Source of the DNA: Acaryochloris sp. CCMEE 5410
GTDB lineage: Bacteria; Cyanobacteriota; Cyanobacteriia; Thermosynechococcales; Thermosynechococcaceae
NCBI RefSeq assembly: GCF_000238775.2
Contig: NZ_AFEJ02000001.1
Location: 496,001 to 560,000 of the forward strand
Direction: 5' to 3'
DNA length: 64,000 nucleotides
The notes under the pieces were generated by a model. The model saw only the letters and a list, made by a program, of their open reading frames with translations. It was not told where the DNA came from and searched no databases. Positions 42,718-51,590 of this stretch are shown here, piece by piece (the first letter of the stretch is position 1; every line of letters starts with the position of its first letter). A program made the position numbers and the translations under genes.

Positions 42718-43602
42718 CTAAGCGCTTGAGTTTTTATGGGTTTGAATATCAAGCGTTTCGCGACGGACCGTATCTTGAAAATGAACGACACTCTGTTCAA
42801 CTTCCTTTCTGATATTGATGTCCTGATGCACTGATGCTTGCGTATCTCCAACGGCTACTTCCTGATAAATATCCAGCCGAGCAACTTCTCCATCTTGAAG
42901 TGGTGTTTCACTGACGATGAGACGAGTGGATGCATTGCTTAAAGTGGTGATTTCAATGACGATTTTCTCCTTTGCCACCGGAACGGATACATCATCAATA
43001 TCTGAAATGATTTTCTTTTGAATTGATATTTCGCCTGATTTTATCCGATGTTTTTCCCCAACTAACTTTTCTGTATAAAGTTGTAGCGAAACATAGTCAT
43101 CAGAAGATTGCTCAGACAAAACATCTACATCTGTAAATTCAGATGAACATCTGGCTGTAGAAGGGGGAAGTTTGGGTAGCACAGAGGAGTCAGAGGAATT
43201 ATCTTCTGACTCCTCTACTGTTGCAATGGACTCTCGCAGCAAAGCTCTGTAGGCGGCAATCACTTTCTTCTCGTAGTAGGGATCGACTATAGCACTGTTG
43301 TCATAAGTCGGGATGGAGTTTATTTGCTCTTTTTCTTCAAAGATCGAGGTGCTCACATAATGCTCGTCGAAATTGATTCGACAATAAGCAATGGGGAGCA
43401 ATATTCTTTTTTTAGGAAACCAAAAGCCACTATCAATCACTAGATAGTGGATGGTTCTCGTTTCATCTAAGAGGAGAGAATGAACCCAACCAATTTTTTC
43501 GCCAGTTTGCCCAATACAAACATCGATTCCTTTTATATCTCTACCACCAAACAGTGCCTCTCGATAGTGAGGCACTAATACTTCTAGCTTATACAGAGCC
43601 AC
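42718..43602 (-). CDS. PRC-barrel plus DUF2382 protein, divergent second copy
   Basis: A 294-residue paralogue of the downstream gene (similar barrel: DIKGIDVCIGQTGEKIGWVH; IHYLVIDSGFWFPKKRILLP; similar tail: VRRETLDIQ). The linker between barrel and DUF2382 differs, being longer and rich in Ser/Glu (SEDNSSDSSVL). Alignment with the paralogue, which begins MALYKL, places the start at the GTG of 43602 (VALYKL), with GGAG about 9 nt upstream; the longer frame begins at a TTG. It has more hydrophilic residues in strand positions, suggesting looser constraint. The gap to the paralogue is about 250 bp, so a tandem duplication with separate promoters is likely. Confidence 0.85.
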   Translation of the reverse strand: MALYKLEVLVPHYREALFGGRDIKGIDVCIGQTGEKIGWVHSLLLDETRTIHYLVIDSGFWFPKKRILLPIAYCRINFDEHYVSTSIFEEKEQINSIPTYDNSAIVDPYYEKKVIAAYRALLRESIATVEESEDNSSDSSVLPKLPPSTARCSSEFTDVDVLSEQSSDDYVSLQLYTEKLVGEKHRIKSGEISIQKKIISDIDDVSVPVAKEKIVIEITTLSNASTRLIVSETPLQDGEVARLDIYQEVAVGDTQASVHQDINIRKEVEQSVVHFQDTVRRETLDIQTHKNSSA

Positions 43603-43815
43603 CGCCCTAATCTCCAATTTCTAACTCAGAACGTGTTTCACTGAAGTTCTTCGCTGAGGGTTGAACTTAAACAATATAATCCTGAGCTATTTTAGGTAGA
43701 CTCATTGGGCAGTTCGACACAACGGTCGAGACTGACAACTGGGTTCAAACCAGCAACATTGAGATCTTATTGTTTGGGCACAACTGCATTGAGACACAAC
43801 CCACAACCCCTACCC

Positions 43816-44718
43816 TTACTTTATGAAGGCCTGGCCCTGACGAATATAGGTTTGAACGTTGCGAATCGCTTGTGATGCATAGGAATCTCCAGGACGCTCA
43901 TTGAGGGCCTTCTGGAATCGGCGCAACGCCTGCTGGTAAGCCCCTCTCTCCGTCGCATCATAACCAAGGCGCATATAGCGGTCGTAGGCTGATTCAGCAG
44001 CAGCGGTTTCCTGTTCTCGCTTCCCTCCCTTAAGAACATCTACTGCATTCCAGTAAGCGAGGGTGGCTTGTCTGTCGTTGGGGCGAAAGTTGAGCGCACT
44101 CCTAAAGTGATCGGCGGCAGTTCGGTGGTCTTGGCGCTGAGCTGCTGCGTAACCAAGGCGCATATATCGATCGTAGGGAAGTTCTCCCGGATAAAAATTT
44201 GGAATTGTGACTTGTGCTGCTGGCGCTTTCCCTTGACCTCGCTGAATATAGGTTTTAACGTTGCGGGCTGCTTGGGTGGCAAAGTAGTCATTGGGACGCT
44301 CAGCTAAAGCCCGTTCAAAATTAATCAGTGCCGTTTGGTAGTCTCCTGACTCCGTGGCATCGTAGCCAATTTCCATATAGCGATCGTAGGCACTTTCGGG
44401 TTGAGCGGTATTGTTTCCCTCTGCCCGCTTAGTAATGGCATCGCGACTGTTCCAATAGGCAATGGTGGCATCGCGATCGCGCGGCTTCTCAAACAGGGCA
44501 TTGCGAAAATAGAACGCGGCTGTTTGGTAATCATCTCGTTGGGCAGCCGCGTACCCTATGCGCATGTAGTAGTCATAGGTTGATTCACCGGAGCGCAGCG
44601 TTTCGGTGGTGGATAGGGGAACAGGGGTCGGAGCCTGGGCTTGAGCAGGGGATGCGATGGGCATCAAGGTCAGGGCAAATAGGGTAGGAATAGCAGAGAT
44701 AAGGGTCGTTACTTTCAT
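43816..44718 (-). CDS. secreted four-unit TPR protein
   Basis: A 300-residue protein with a signal peptide (hydrophobic LISAIPTLFALTLMP, cleavage near SPAQAQAP) and four tetratricopeptide-like units of about 65 residues, each opening with Y-D-x-Y-M-R/E-x-G-Y-x-A: STYDYYMRIGYAAAQRDDYQ, SAYDRYMEIGYDATESGDYQ, LPYDRYMRLGYAAAQRQDH and SAYDRYMRLGYDATERGAYQ. Units 1 and 3 resemble each other, as do 2 and 4, so a two-unit module was duplicated. TPRs mediate protein-protein contacts; the partner is unknown. The ATG at 44718 follows GAGGTG. Divergent from the MscS gene at 44878. Confidence 0.88.
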   Translation of the reverse strand: MKVTTLISAIPTLFALTLMPIASPAQAQAPTPVPLSTTETLRSGESTYDYYMRIGYAAAQRDDYQTAAFYFRNALFEKPRDRDATIAYWNSRDAITKRAEGNNTAQPESAYDRYMEIGYDATESGDYQTALINFERALAERPNDYFATQAARNVKTYIQRGQGKAPAAQVTIPNFYPGELPYDRYMRLGYAAAQRQDHRTAADHFRSALNFRPNDRQATLAYWNAVDVLKGGKREQETAAAESAYDRYMRLGYDATERGAYQQALRRFQKALNERPGDSYASQAIRNVQTYIRQGQAFIK

Positions 44719-44877
44719 AAACACCTCACTAATGTTGGGCCAGTGAAGATTTTTCTTCACCCCCAATATCTCAGAGGTTTAGGCTTGAAACCTCTATCCT
44801 ACGTTTGGTCTTGGGTGGTGCTCTGGTCTGTCTGAAGGAAGATTCTCTCTCAAGAGAGAGGTTATATCCGCGTTGTT

Positions 44878-45846
44878 ATGACTAAGTTGAATGGATATCG
44901 CTCTCAACTCAACCGTTGCAATAAGCCGTTTATGAATACAAATCTGTCGATTGCTTGGTCGAAGGTTCAGGTGATGCTGAACCGCTTTATTGCCCTGCTC
45001 CCTAACATTGCTTTGGCTTTGTTTGTATTTGCTGGCTTTCTGGTGGTCAGTCGGATCGTGAAGGATTTGCTGCAGTATGTGGTTCGCGATCGCATCCATA
45101 CCCAAAACCTCAAGGTCGTCCTGGGACGCTTGGTTCAGGGTGCGGTTATTCTGGTTGGGGCATTTATAGCCTTGTCCATTGTCATGCCGTCCCTCAAGGC
45201 AGATGATCTCGTGCAGCTCTTTGGAGTAAGCGGAGTTGCCATTGGCTTTGCCTTCCGGGATATTTTGCAAAACTTTTTGTCAGGGGTGCTGATTCTGCTG
45301 ACGCAGCCGTTTCAAATTGATGACCAAATCGTATATCAGGACTACGAAGGGACGGTTGAAGAGATTCAAACGCGAGCGACAACGATTCGGACCTATGACA
45401 ATCGCCGTATTGTGATTCCCAACTCAGAACTTTTTACAAATTCCGTCCTGGTGAATACCGCCTTTGAAAAGCGCCGCCTCCAGTACGATATCGGGATTCA
45501 CTATGATGCAGATATCGACCAAGCCAGTCAACTGATTTTGGCGGCAATGCAGGAAACAGAAGGAGTGCTTGCAGATCCAGCCCCGGAAGTACTGGTGGTG
45601 GACTTAGCCCCTAGCACTGTTAATCTACGGGCACGGTGGTGGATGGACCCGCCCCGTCGTGCAGACGTTCTAGAGATGACGAGTCAAATCCTCAAAGCGA
45701 TCAAGAATAAACTGATGGCCCAGGGGATTGATTTACCTTATCCCACCCAGCAAATTCTAATGCAGGATCAGGCTAACCTCACCCATGACGGTCATGACAT
45801 GACCAGCAGCCCTAGCAACTCCAAAATTATTCAAACCCCTACCTAA
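44878..45846 (+). CDS. MscS-type mechanosensitive channel, full length
   Basis: A 322-residue MscS channel. The pore helix is clear (VQLFGVSGVAIGFAFRDILQ, followed by NFLSGVLILL), then the beta domain (DDQIVYQDYEGTVEEIQTRA; RRIVIPNSELFTNSV) and the C-terminal alpha/beta domain (YDIGIHYDADIDQASQLIL; VNLRARWWMDPPRRADV). Role: release of solutes on hypo-osmotic shock. Either ATG 44878 or ATG 44932 may be the start. It is divergent from the TPR gene and the first of three MscS-family genes on the plus strand. Confidence 0.92.
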   Translation: MTKLNGYRSQLNRCNKPFMNTNLSIAWSKVQVMLNRFIALLPNIALALFVFAGFLVVSRIVKDLLQYVVRDRIHTQNLKVVLGRLVQGAVILVGAFIALSIVMPSLKADDLVQLFGVSGVAIGFAFRDILQNFLSGVLILLTQPFQIDDQIVYQDYEGTVEEIQTRATTIRTYDNRRIVIPNSELFTNSVLVNTAFEKRRLQYDIGIHYDADIDQASQLILAAMQETEGVLADPAPEVLVVDLAPSTVNLRARWWMDPPRRADVLEMTSQILKAIKNKLMAQGIDLPYPTQQILMQDQANLTHDGHDMTSSPSNSKIIQTPT

Positions 45847-46052
45847 GACCGGACGCTCTGGCTCTCTAGGAACGCCATCGTCTCCATTCATGTTCAGCAG
45901 CCATTGCATTCGACCGACGCCTGGAGTTAAGACCCGTCGCTGAGCACCGATCTTCGAACCATCCCTTAGACTGGCAGTGAGACCCTGAAGCGCGCTGGGA
46001 TCTTAGCGCTGAACGTAGTACGAACTGAATTGGACTGGGAGTAACTCGATTG

Positions 46053-47219
46053 ATGGCACAGTGGCTAAGGGTAATGGGAGGTGAGATTGCACAGACGGCT
46101 CCCCGTAAGTTTGTCCGCGTTATTGGCGTCCCACAAACCCTAGAGGCAGGGCCGATGGTGTTTCTCAGTATTCTCACGGCAGTTACAATCCTATTGATCA
46201 TTGGCATGTCCTATCTGAAGTTGCCGCAAGTGACTCGCTTGATCGTCCAGCGGTTCTCTTCGACGGAAGCCCAAAGTGTCTATCAAAACGTAATTGCCCC
46301 CCAGAAAAATTGGCTGCTGTGGACGGTTCTGTTAACCTTCGCCGATGGAATTATTCTAGTAATGACCCGGGCTTATGGACTTCAGGTTCTTGAATTTCCC
46401 CTGGGATTGCTAGTCGCCCTTAACATTATTTTTCTCGGTTTTACGCTATTTAATGAATTGTTTGACCGATATCTTCTAGAAATTGCCCTAAAGGACCAGG
46501 CCAAAATTAATACCGAGCTACTCACTTTGGCCAAGTTTGTCTCCAATGCAGCCATTGTTCTGGTGATTGTTTTTATCTTCGCTACGGCGCATCAAATAAA
46601 CATCTTTGGATTAACAGCCAGTTTGGGGGTGGGTAGTATTGCGATCGCATTTGCCTCCCAAAAAGTGTTGGAGCAAATTCTATGGAGTATTGCCCTCTAT
46701 ATCGATCGGCCTTTTGTGGTGGATGACTATGTTCACTTGCCCGATCGGACCCTGGGACGGGTAGAATCCATCGGCTGGCGCTCCACCAAAATCAGGCTGT
46801 CCGGTAAAAATACCTTGGTGATTATTCCCAACAGCAATCTTGCCCAAACCAGTATTGAAAATTTAACCCGAGCGAGGCGCGTGATTTCTATCGTAGAACT
46901 CACCTTCTTCCGCAACATCCCGGATGAAGAACAAGCGTTGGTGGAACAGCTAGTCCTTGACAGCACCCGAGATATCCTGGGCATCGATCATCGTCTCACC
47001 CAGGTCACCTTTGAAGATATCACCCAAACCCTGAGGGAAGGGGTCGTCCAGGCCCAAATCATCTTTTTTATCTTGGGGGCGGCAGAGAACTCCATGGAGC
47101 TGCGGCGGAATCTACTAGAGATTGCTCAGGATAACATTGTGGATCGTCTCCAAGAGTACGGGATTGCCTTCAACTTAGAAGAAAAAACCCTCGATATTTC
47201 TCAACCCATGAATCTTTAA
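46053..47219 (+). CDS. MscS-family mechanosensitive channel
   Basis: A 388-residue MscS-family protein with an extended N-terminal membrane region (extra helices such as MVFLSILTAVTILLIIGMSY and VALNIIFLGFTLFNELF) before the pore helix (LTASLGVGSIAIAFASQKVL) and beta domain (DDYVHLPDRTLGRVESIGWR; KNTLVIIPNSNLAQTSIEN). The C-terminal domain is present (VEQLVLDSTRDILG). Such larger MscS types often have specialised regulation. The start is ATG 46053 (or nearby ATGs). It ends 3 bp before the next MscS gene, so the two are clearly one operon. Confidence 0.9.
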   Translation: MAQWLRVMGGEIAQTAPRKFVRVIGVPQTLEAGPMVFLSILTAVTILLIIGMSYLKLPQVTRLIVQRFSSTEAQSVYQNVIAPQKNWLLWTVLLTFADGIILVMTRAYGLQVLEFPLGLLVALNIIFLGFTLFNELFDRYLLEIALKDQAKINTELLTLAKFVSNAAIVLVIVFIFATAHQINIFGLTASLGVGSIAIAFASQKVLEQILWSIALYIDRPFVVDDYVHLPDRTLGRVESIGWRSTKIRLSGKNTLVIIPNSNLAQTSIENLTRARRVISIVELTFFRNIPDEEQALVEQLVLDSTRDILGIDHRLTQVTFEDITQTLREGVVQAQIIFFILGAAENSMELRRNLLEIAQDNIVDRLQEYGIAFNLEEKTLDISQPMNL

Positions 47220-47222
47220 CCT

Positions 47223-48368
47223 ATGGCAGACCTTACCCGCATCCTCCTAGAAGCCTTTGAAGTGGACGGTAGCCTACGGGAATTTTTAATAGAACTGGGG
47301 CTTAGAGTAGGGTTATTTGCCGTTGGTGTTGTCCTTTCCCCCCTTGTAGGTCGCATATTGCCCTTCTTGATTTGGTGGCTACTGAGACTGATCAATCGCT
47401 TTATTCCCTTAGGCATTTCGAAAACCTATGGAGAATTTATTCGGCCCGTTCGCAACTCTCTGATTACCACGGGAACCTTTGGTTTTATTGCTTTATGCGC
47501 TAACTTGCTACGGCGGTATGAAGGGTTTTATAAGTTTTTGGGATTGTTTATTTATCTGGCTTTAGCCATCAGTATGGCCTGGTTAGCCTCTCGATTGGCC
47601 CAGCGAGTGATTCGCTTGTACGTGGTGAATTTGGTACAGCGCCTGGGAGTTGAAGTGAATGAGCTGGTGTTGATTATTGAAACCTTAGTCAATATCCTGA
47701 TTGTGTTGTTCTCAGTGGTGATTTTTGCTCAGGGATTGGAGCTAAACTTGTTGGCTCTATCCGCCAGCATTGGACTAGGAGGGGTAGGGGTGGCGTTTGC
47801 TGCCAAGGAAGCCCTAGAACAACTGGTCGGTACGATTGAGCTGTACTTGGACCGCCCTTATCTGCCGGGGGAGTATATCCGCGTTAACTTCAATCCCCAC
47901 AATGAAGATGTCTATGGTCGGATTGAATCCATTGGCCTCCGTTCCACCAAAATTCGCACAGTTGCTCGGAATACGGTCTATGTTGTACCAAACGCGATTA
48001 TGGCCAATAAAGAAATTGAAAATATTACTCGGGGTAAAAAGGTGATGGCCATGCTGTTTCTCAACTTTCCTCAGGTTTTGAAAACCAGTGAGGAGGCTTT
48101 GGTCAAGCGCATTGTTGTGGAAAGTATCGATAATTTTGGTGGTGTGGACAAGTCCAGTACGAGAGTTCGGTTCTCCCAGACTGAGGAAAAGAATACTCGG
48201 GCGCGAGTGAATTTTTTTATTATGGGGTCTAGCGAAGATTCTCTACGACTCAGAAAGCTGTTAATCGAGTTGGCCAACGAAACGATCAGCACAGAACTGC
48301 TAGCGTATGGACTGCGCTTTACGATGCCGGAACCAATGGTTTATATTGATTCACCGATGACTATCTAA
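47223..48368 (+). CDS. MscS-family mechanosensitive channel
   Basis: A 381-residue MscS-family protein with several N-terminal hydrophobic segments (LGLRVGLFAVGVVLSPLVG; FKFLGLFIYLALAISMA-like region), the pore helix ALSASIGLGGVGVAFAAKEA and the beta domain (PGEYIRVNFNPHNEDVYGRI; VYVVPNAIMANKEIENITRG), then the cytoplasmic C-terminal domain. It starts 3 bp after the preceding MscS gene and shares overall layout with it, so the pair is a duplication and an operon. They may form mixed or separate channels; no evidence here decides. Confidence 0.9.
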   Translation: MADLTRILLEAFEVDGSLREFLIELGLRVGLFAVGVVLSPLVGRILPFLIWWLLRLINRFIPLGISKTYGEFIRPVRNSLITTGTFGFIALCANLLRRYEGFYKFLGLFIYLALAISMAWLASRLAQRVIRLYVVNLVQRLGVEVNELVLIIETLVNILIVLFSVVIFAQGLELNLLALSASIGLGGVGVAFAAKEALEQLVGTIELYLDRPYLPGEYIRVNFNPHNEDVYGRIESIGLRSTKIRTVARNTVYVVPNAIMANKEIENITRGKKVMAMLFLNFPQVLKTSEEALVKRIVVESIDNFGGVDKSSTRVRFSQTEEKNTRARVNFFIMGSSEDSLRLRKLLIELANETISTELLAYGLRFTMPEPMVYIDSPMTI

Positions 48369-48382
48369 CGCTTCAATCTAAC

Positions 48383-49129
48383 TCAATGCGAGCTTGAAAT
48401 CGAGGGATTTTGGAGACGGCGGGTGACCAGGGTGTAGGAGTAGCGCTGCTTGTTATCCCGGCGTGTTTTCACCAATCGAAAATCATTATCGATGTAAAGA
48501 TGCTCAAATTTAGGTTGGGCTTGAAAAGCTGTTTGCAGCTTTTTTGTAGTGCTTTTGTCGATGGACCGATCAATAGTTTGCGTTTCTGGTTGATGGGATA
48601 ACCTCGCCACAACCTCTGTAAACCAGTCATCGGCACGTTGAGGGGTCAGCATCTGGGTCCGACATCGCAGGGTTTGCTTGATGGCAATATTTTGGATATC
48701 CCATTGATGGTTGCGTACAGCGAACTTCTGGATAACCATCAAGTCAAGGGCAACTAGCAGGTTGGAAATCCGCTGCCAAAGCTTGGAGTGGCCGGGGGCA
48801 TAGCGGGCAATGTTGGCATAGAATCCGTCGTCATGAAAGATTTGGTAAGACTGATTTTTAATTCGACCAGGCAAAGTATCTTGGTAGGGAATGGTGGTCC
48901 AGATCGGCGTCCAAGTGCCCAGCATGACGGGCACTTGATCTTCAGGTTGAAGGAGAGGATTCCGTAATCTGAGTTCTTGAAAGATGGTCGTTAACGCATG
49001 ATCTGTCGAGTCGACCCTTTGCTTGAGGGAGTAACCCGCTTGAGCGGTAAGGATCTCTTGCAGGTGACACTTGAGTGCTTCGGTACTATGTTGTTTGAGA
49101 TTGGTACTCAAGATAGTTGGGGATGACAT
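48383..49129 (-). CDS. PAP/fibrillin-like hypothetical protein
   Basis: A 248-residue soluble protein. The segment LGTWTPIWTTIPYQDTLPGR, the Phe-His-Asp-Asp-Gly-Phe-Tyr turn and the C-terminal DFRLVKTRRDNKQRYSYTLV resemble the lipocalin-like plastid lipid-associated protein (PAP/fibrillin) domain, which binds hydrophobic molecules around thylakoids. The resemblance is suggestive only. An N-terminal helical region (about 1-75) precedes it. No clear ribosome site. It converges on the MscS operon (14 bp between stops). Confidence 0.5.
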   Translation of the reverse strand: MSSPTILSTNLKQHSTEALKCHLQEILTAQAGYSLKQRVDSTDHALTTIFQELRLRNPLLQPEDQVPVMLGTWTPIWTTIPYQDTLPGRIKNQSYQIFHDDGFYANIARYAPGHSKLWQRISNLLVALDLMVIQKFAVRNHQWDIQNIAIKQTLRCRTQMLTPQRADDWFTEVVARLSHQPETQTIDRSIDKSTTKKLQTAFQAQPKFEHLYIDNDFRLVKTRRDNKQRYSYTLVTRRLQNPSISSSH

Positions 49130-49179
49130 GGTTAGGAAAGCCCCTGTGGGCCTTATGCGGAACCACAGGGAAAGATCAA

Positions 49180-49872
49180 TTATTGGATGGGACCGTTGTA
49201 GTTGACGGTGACAGTGTTATTCCGAGTCACAGTAATGATGGATTGCACCGCAGGGGTTGAAGCATCAGGAGGGCTGCCAGTAAAGGTAAAGGTGACACTA
49301 CCATCGGCATTCTTTGCATAGGGGGTGTTCTCAGTCCGACCAAACATAGAAGACTCGGGACGGTAGTCCTCTAAGCCCCCATTGAGTTCGACCGCAGTCT
49401 GACGTGCAAGATTCTGAGCCCGGATCAAAAACGTGTCTCCACCAATCCCAGATTCAGGAGATTTTTGCGGAACTGGCTCACCGATGTTGGCTGCTCGAAT
49501 GGGACCGTTATAGTCCACTACTACGGAATTATTGGGAGCAACTGTGACCACCGTTTCTTGGGTGGGAACCGCATACCCCACAGCGCCACCCTGAATAATA
49601 AAAGTGATAGTGCCATTGTCATTTTGAATATGGGGTGACTCAATGGCAGGACCAAATGCAGCAGAGGCTGGACGATAGTTGGATAACCCACCATTCACTT
49701 TGATGGCTGCTTGGCGTGCTAAATTTTGCGCCCGCCCTAGAAAGAGTGGATCTATAATTTCATAGTTGGGTTTGATGGTCGCTGCCACTGGGGGTTGGGC
49801 ACGGGCAACTACTGGAAGCAGGGGGAGGGTCGCTAAAGTTGTTACCGTTAGAAGTTTGGAAAGTTTTTTCAT
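49180..49872 (-). CDS. secreted protein with two tandem repeats
   Basis: A 230-residue secreted protein. A signal peptide (KKLSKLLTVTTLATLPLLP, cleavage near ARAQPP) is followed by two internal repeats of about 85 residues: the first begins FLGRAQNLARQAAIKVNGGL and ends NNSVVVDYNGPI; the second begins FLIRAQNLARQTAVELNGGL and ends NNTVTVNYNGPI, each with a strand-rich middle. The domain is unnamed to me. GGAGG lies about 8 nt before the ATG at 49872. Two repeats at this identity suggest an intragenic duplication. Periplasmic role unknown. Confidence 0.8.
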   Translation of the reverse strand: MKKLSKLLTVTTLATLPLLPVVARAQPPVAATIKPNYEIIDPLFLGRAQNLARQAAIKVNGGLSNYRPASAAFGPAIESPHIQNDNGTITFIIQGGAVGYAVPTQETVVTVAPNNSVVVDYNGPIRAANIGEPVPQKSPESGIGGDTFLIRAQNLARQTAVELNGGLEDYRPESSMFGRTENTPYAKNADGSVTFTFTGSPPDASTPAVQSIITVTRNNTVTVNYNGPIQ

Positions 49873-49965
49873 CAATAACCTCCGATTTGTATCAGTAAAA
49901 ATTTGCATGGCAAACTGAGCCAGTCTCAGTGGGGTGAGGCTGCAGTTTGATGTTTAGATTTTGGG

Positions 49966-50577
49966 TTAAAACTCTTGATCTAGACTGCGTTCGATTTGGA
50001 GTTTAAGTTTTTGTCTACGCCACCGCTTTAGTCGGAAGGCTAAAACGATTAGCAGTATGCCTAATGCGATCGCATAGGCACCCACCAACCACAACATCGC
50101 AGTTGCGCCGGCCACAGGACGAAGCGCCAATAACAAGCCAAATAGGGCCGATGCAATTCCTACTGACAGAAGTAACCACTCATTATCAATGTCTCGGCGC
50201 AGTCGCAGGGCAACTCCGATTTGAAAAATTCCAGTTAAAATGGCCCAAACTGCCACCAGTAGTAGCAGAAAGAGCCCTGTTGTCTCAGGACGAAAGAGGG
50301 TTAATAGCCCTAAACCAACTCCTAGAAAGCCTTCCAAAATAATCATCCAGTTACCTTCCACCATTCGCCCCTGGAGGGCAATCAGTAAGAGTAGGCAACC
50401 GCTAAACAGAGAAAAAATACCAAATAGGGTTAGGAGAATTGCCAAGGAAATACCGGGCCAAATCATGATGGCTAGACCAAAGAGAATGGCAAGCAAGCCC
50501 CGCAGAGCCGTCATCCACCATCTGTCGGCGAGAAATAGGCTAATCGTGATAGTTTTATTGCTGTAAAACGGGGCCAT
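49966..50577 (-). CDS. HdeD/DUF308 family membrane protein, second copy
   Basis: A 203-residue membrane protein with six hydrophobic segments and DUF308 rhythm (ALRGLLAILFGLAIMIWPGI; ILEGFLGVGLGLLTLFRPET; LSVGIASALFGLLLALRPV), each repeating Gly-x-x-x-Leu-Phe/Leu and Pro. The C-terminal tail is basic (RLKRWRRQKLKLQIE). It is a paralogue of 34663-35244 with different loops. HdeD-type proteins protect against acid in enteric bacteria; the role here is unproven. Its neighbours on the same strand are a lipoprotein and an HMA-like protein. Confidence 0.88.
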   Translation of the reverse strand: MAPFYSNKTITISLFLADRWWMTALRGLLAILFGLAIMIWPGISLAILLTLFGIFSLFSGCLLLLIALQGRMVEGNWMIILEGFLGVGLGLLTLFRPETTGLFLLLLVAVWAILTGIFQIGVALRLRRDIDNEWLLLSVGIASALFGLLLALRPVAGATAMLWLVGAYAIALGILLIVLAFRLKRWRRQKLKLQIERSLDQEF

Positions 50578-50628
50578 TACCTTAAATTCCTATTCAGAGC
50601 TGTTCTTGAAATGAGATGAGGGAGCAAT

Positions 50629-51231
50629 CTAGCCCGCTTGTTCCCCATACAGAACACGGCCTGAATCGAGCTGAGACGCAATTTGAGTACGGTCACTGAT
50701 GAACGTATATTGCTCGTTAAAAACCTTGGTCGGACGTTCCCCCACGATGTAATGGCGAACAGGCATGTCCGGGGCATTGAGCACCACTCGGTCCGAGACA
50801 CGAACAGATTTTTTTGGCGCATTGGGGTCTGTCTCATTTAACTCAGACACAACCCAGAGCTGATCATTGACAACTGCAACATTGCGAATATCTAAGGTAT
50901 ATCCCCCAGATGGAACTTCAACTTCCGTCGTGATCGTTCGCTCTTCTCGATCGGTACCAGGGACATCAACATCAATATAGGGAACTTTTACAGTCTCTTC
51001 TTCTTGAATGACGACTACTTTAGGAACGGTAACCGTCCGCTCTGTGACCCCAATATTAACGTCTGGACCTTTGATATCATATTCAGGAAGTTGGCCTGGA
51101 TCGACATCGACATCGACATCTGGAAGCTGTGCGGCTTGCTCTTTCTCAATTTGGCAAGAAGAGAGTGGAATGAGCAGTAGTAAAAGTGCCAGCGGCATCA
51201 ATTTTTTTCGGTTTTTTTGTGGGAATTTCAT
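50629..51231 (-). CDS. lipoprotein, hypothetical
   Basis: A 200-residue predicted lipoprotein with a good lipobox: basic start, hydrophobic LMPLALLLLLIPLSSC, Cys at about residue 26. The mature part begins with an acidic, Asp/Val/Pro-rich stretch (DVDVDVDPGQLPEYDIKGPD) and a strand-rich region with repeated VTVPKVVVIQEE; the C-terminal half is mixed. GGAG precedes the ATG. No family recognised; probably anchored to the inner face of the outer membrane or the cell membrane. Likely monocistronic. Confidence 0.72.
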   Translation of the reverse strand: MKFPQKNRKKLMPLALLLLLIPLSSCQIEKEQAAQLPDVDVDVDPGQLPEYDIKGPDVNIGVTERTVTVPKVVVIQEEETVKVPYIDVDVPGTDREERTITTEVEVPSGGYTLDIRNVAVVNDQLWVVSELNETDPNAPKKSVRVSDRVVLNAPDMPVRHYIVGERPTKVFNEQYTFISDRTQIASQLDSGRVLYGEQAG

Positions 51232-51290
51232 TGTGGAAGATCTCCAATATCGAATTAGCTTTTCTATAGAAACTTAGTTACTGGAATCTG

Positions 51291-51479
51291 TTATTGGGTT
51301 TGATGACCAGTCGCAGTAATTATCTGCTGGAAGGTTTCTTTAGAAGCCTCAGAGTGAATGACGACCAATTGTTGATCGACATCAATATTGATCGTGGCTG
51401 CAGGCTCTGCAGCTAATAATGTTTGTTTGAGGGCTTGGGCCTCAACAGACCGTTTGAGGGTGGGAACGTAAAATTCCAT
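51291..51479 (-). CDS. HMA-like small protein lacking CxxC
   Basis: A 62-residue protein with the beta-alpha-beta-beta-alpha-beta layout of heavy-metal-associated domains: MEFYVPTLKRSVEAQALKQT, then AAEPAATINIDVDQQLVVIH and a final helix TFQQIITATGH. The metal-binding CxxC is absent (the loop reads VPTLKRSVEA), so it is unlikely to bind copper in the usual way and may be a protein-interaction version of the fold. A strong ribosome site (AAAGGAGG) precedes the ATG. Located between the lipoprotein and SYLF genes on the same strand. Confidence 0.65.
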   Translation of the reverse strand: MEFYVPTLKRSVEAQALKQTLLAAEPAATINIDVDQQLVVIHSEASKETFQQIITATGHQTQ

Positions 51480-51590
51480 AGGAATTTTGCCTCCTTTATT
51501 TGGAAGTCAATGGGAAATAGAACTGTAAATCAGCAGGGGGAGTGGAACTTAACCCCTCAGCCCGTAAGCATCCGTCAGTAGTGAAACTCC

